From Cyclobacteriaceae bacterium (GTDB lineage: Bacteria > Bacteroidota > Bacteroidia > Cytophagales > Cyclobacteriaceae), in the NCBI GenBank assembly GCA_026994125.1, contig JALWRJ010000213.1, positions 1-6,578 of the forward strand: a stretch of 6,578 bases of DNA. The letters run 5' to 3'. This document shows positions 5,783-6,578 of this stretch, in pieces. The translations under genes and the position numbers were made by a program. How positions within the stretch are numbered: position 1 is the first letter of the stretch; each line of letters starts with the position of its first letter. The notes under the pieces are model-generated. The model made no database searches, was not told the origin of the DNA, and was given only the letters and a program-made list of their open reading frames with translations.

Positions 5783-6550
5783 ATTCAGTCCACCATCATC
5801 TACCCAACAGGCAATAGCTTCCTTTTCGGCAGTTGTAAGACTCCCATCTTGTGGCATAAAACCACTTTGCGTAAACTCTTTAATACGATTTTTATTCGCC
5901 TGTACATTGGCAAAATCTCTAAAATCGGGAAACTGCGTACCATTATGGCAACCCGAAACCGCACAGTTGTTCATAATAATGGGCTCAACGGATTGTTTGT
6001 AAGATATACCTGACAGCACCTTTTCTGTTACTGTAAATAAACACCCTAAATTGTCTTTTACAACTACTTGGTAATCTCCATGAGCAAGGTTTGTAAATAC
6101 ATTCGAAGGTTGAAAATTACCGGCATCAAGTGCATAACTGTAAGGCATTTGTCCATTTTGAGCAATGACTGTAATAGAACCATTTGTACTTCCACACCCT
6201 GCCACATCACTAGAAACAGTAGCTTGTACACCATTTTTATTAAATACATCTGCTTCTGCCTGGGTTTCACAACCATTAGCAGCTACTACCCTAATTTTAT
6301 AATTTCCTGAAGCTAGCCCCGTAAATTCCGGACTGGATTGTTCTACATCGTTTAAAAAATAAGTGTAAGGGGCTTCGCCACCATTTACCAAAATGGTAAT
6401 AGCACCTGCATCAGTTCCACAATCTGTATCTACAACTGTGGTGCTAATTTTCATAGGAAATTCGTCACAATTTACTTGTAAGTCTTCGAGACTTAGGTAG
6501 GTACAACTACTAACAAACGCTATTAGAAAAAAATAAATAACCTGTTTCAT
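5777..6550 (-). CDS. Lipoprotein with two SprB-like repeats and a CX4CH cytochrome c-like domain
   Basis: This 257-residue protein opens with a lipoprotein signal (MKQVIYFFLIAFVSSC, lipobox VSSC, lipidated C16). Two SprB-type repeats follow at about residues 38-101 and 110-176. Each has the pattern G-I-hydrophobic strand, PYTY/PYSY, a hydrophilic turn, FTGL/FTNL-A-GNY/GDY, and a closing NGC/LGC. The C-terminal part (about 184-257) resembles the cytochrome c-like domains of envelope proteins: SVEPII, then NNCAVSGCHNG with C196, C201 and H202, then GFMPQDG with M232 as a candidate distal ligand, then a final helix (TTAEKEAIACWVDDGG). The spacing is CX4CH, not the standard CX2CH. It is probably an outer-membrane or surface lipoprotein carrying one haem c. 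The ATG at 6548-6550 is supported by the signal peptide; only 28 bp upstream are visible. The stop codon lies inside a repeat shared with 5428-5506. It is upstream of the YceI/DUF5777 pair on the same strand, 404 bp away. Confidence 0.87.
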   Translation of the reverse strand: MKQVIYFFLIAFVSSCTYLSLEDLQVNCDEFPMKISTTVVDTDCGTDAGAITILVNGGEAPYTYFLNDVEQSSPEFTGLASGNYKIRVVAANGCETQAEADVFNKNGVQATVSSDVAGCGSTNGSITVIAQNGQMPYSYALDAGNFQPSNVFTNLAHGDYQVVVKDNLGCLFTVTEKVLSGISYKQSVEPIIMNNCAVSGCHNGTQFPDFRDFANVQANKNRIKEFTQSGFMPQDGSLTTAEKEAIACWVDDGGLNN

Positions 6551-6578
6551 ACGCTAAATGTAAAAAGTAAGGGTAATC

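Noticed and set aside
1..6578. tRNA, rRNA or known riboswitch
   Set aside because: No cloverleaf, conserved rRNA segment or familiar aptamer core was recognised in the intergenic stretches on either strand.

Overview
The window looks like chromosomal DNA of a Bacteroidota bacterium. The signs are an SprB-type repeat lipoprotein, a DUF5777 beta-barrel gene beside a YceI gene, the absence of clear Shine-Dalgarno sites, and TAnnTTTG-type -7 promoter motifs. I cannot place it below phylum. No rRNA, tRNA, CRISPR array, transposase or phage gene is visible.

Layout: (1) 93-2348, minus strand, is tex, a full-length S1-domain RNA-binding transcription accessory protein. A hairpin lies just past its stop. 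(2) 2349-2547 is a divergent promoter region between tex and a membrane-anchored TlpA/ResA-type thioredoxin (2548-3138, plus). (3) 3394-3909, plus, is an unrecognised polytopic membrane protein that converges on the next block with a 31-bp gap. (4) 3941-5372, minus, is a two-gene operon: a secreted YceI-like protein followed after 22 bp by a DUF5777 beta-barrel protein. (5) 5373-5776 is a repeat-rich intergenic region of 404 bp. (6) 5777-6550, minus, is a lipoprotein with two SprB-like repeats and a C-terminal cytochrome c-like domain carrying a non-standard CX4CH haem motif.

The three minus-strand envelope genes (haem/SprB lipoprotein, YceI, DUF5777) plausibly form one cell-envelope module. 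The haem protein would be a surface or periplasmic electron carrier, YceI a lipid or isoprenoid carrier, and DUF5777 the outer-membrane component. This functional link is inference. The TlpA-like thioredoxin could keep apocytochrome cysteines reduced, but it lies about 2.6 kb from the haem gene and is not co-transcribed with it.

The least explained sequence is in 5373-5776. It holds two copies of an approximately 78-bp imperfect repeat, one running across the stop codon of the haem lipoprotein gene. Between them is a short element whose two interleaved inverted repeats have the topology of an H-type pseudoknot. A weaker relative of the 78-bp repeat may lie beyond tex at 13-80.
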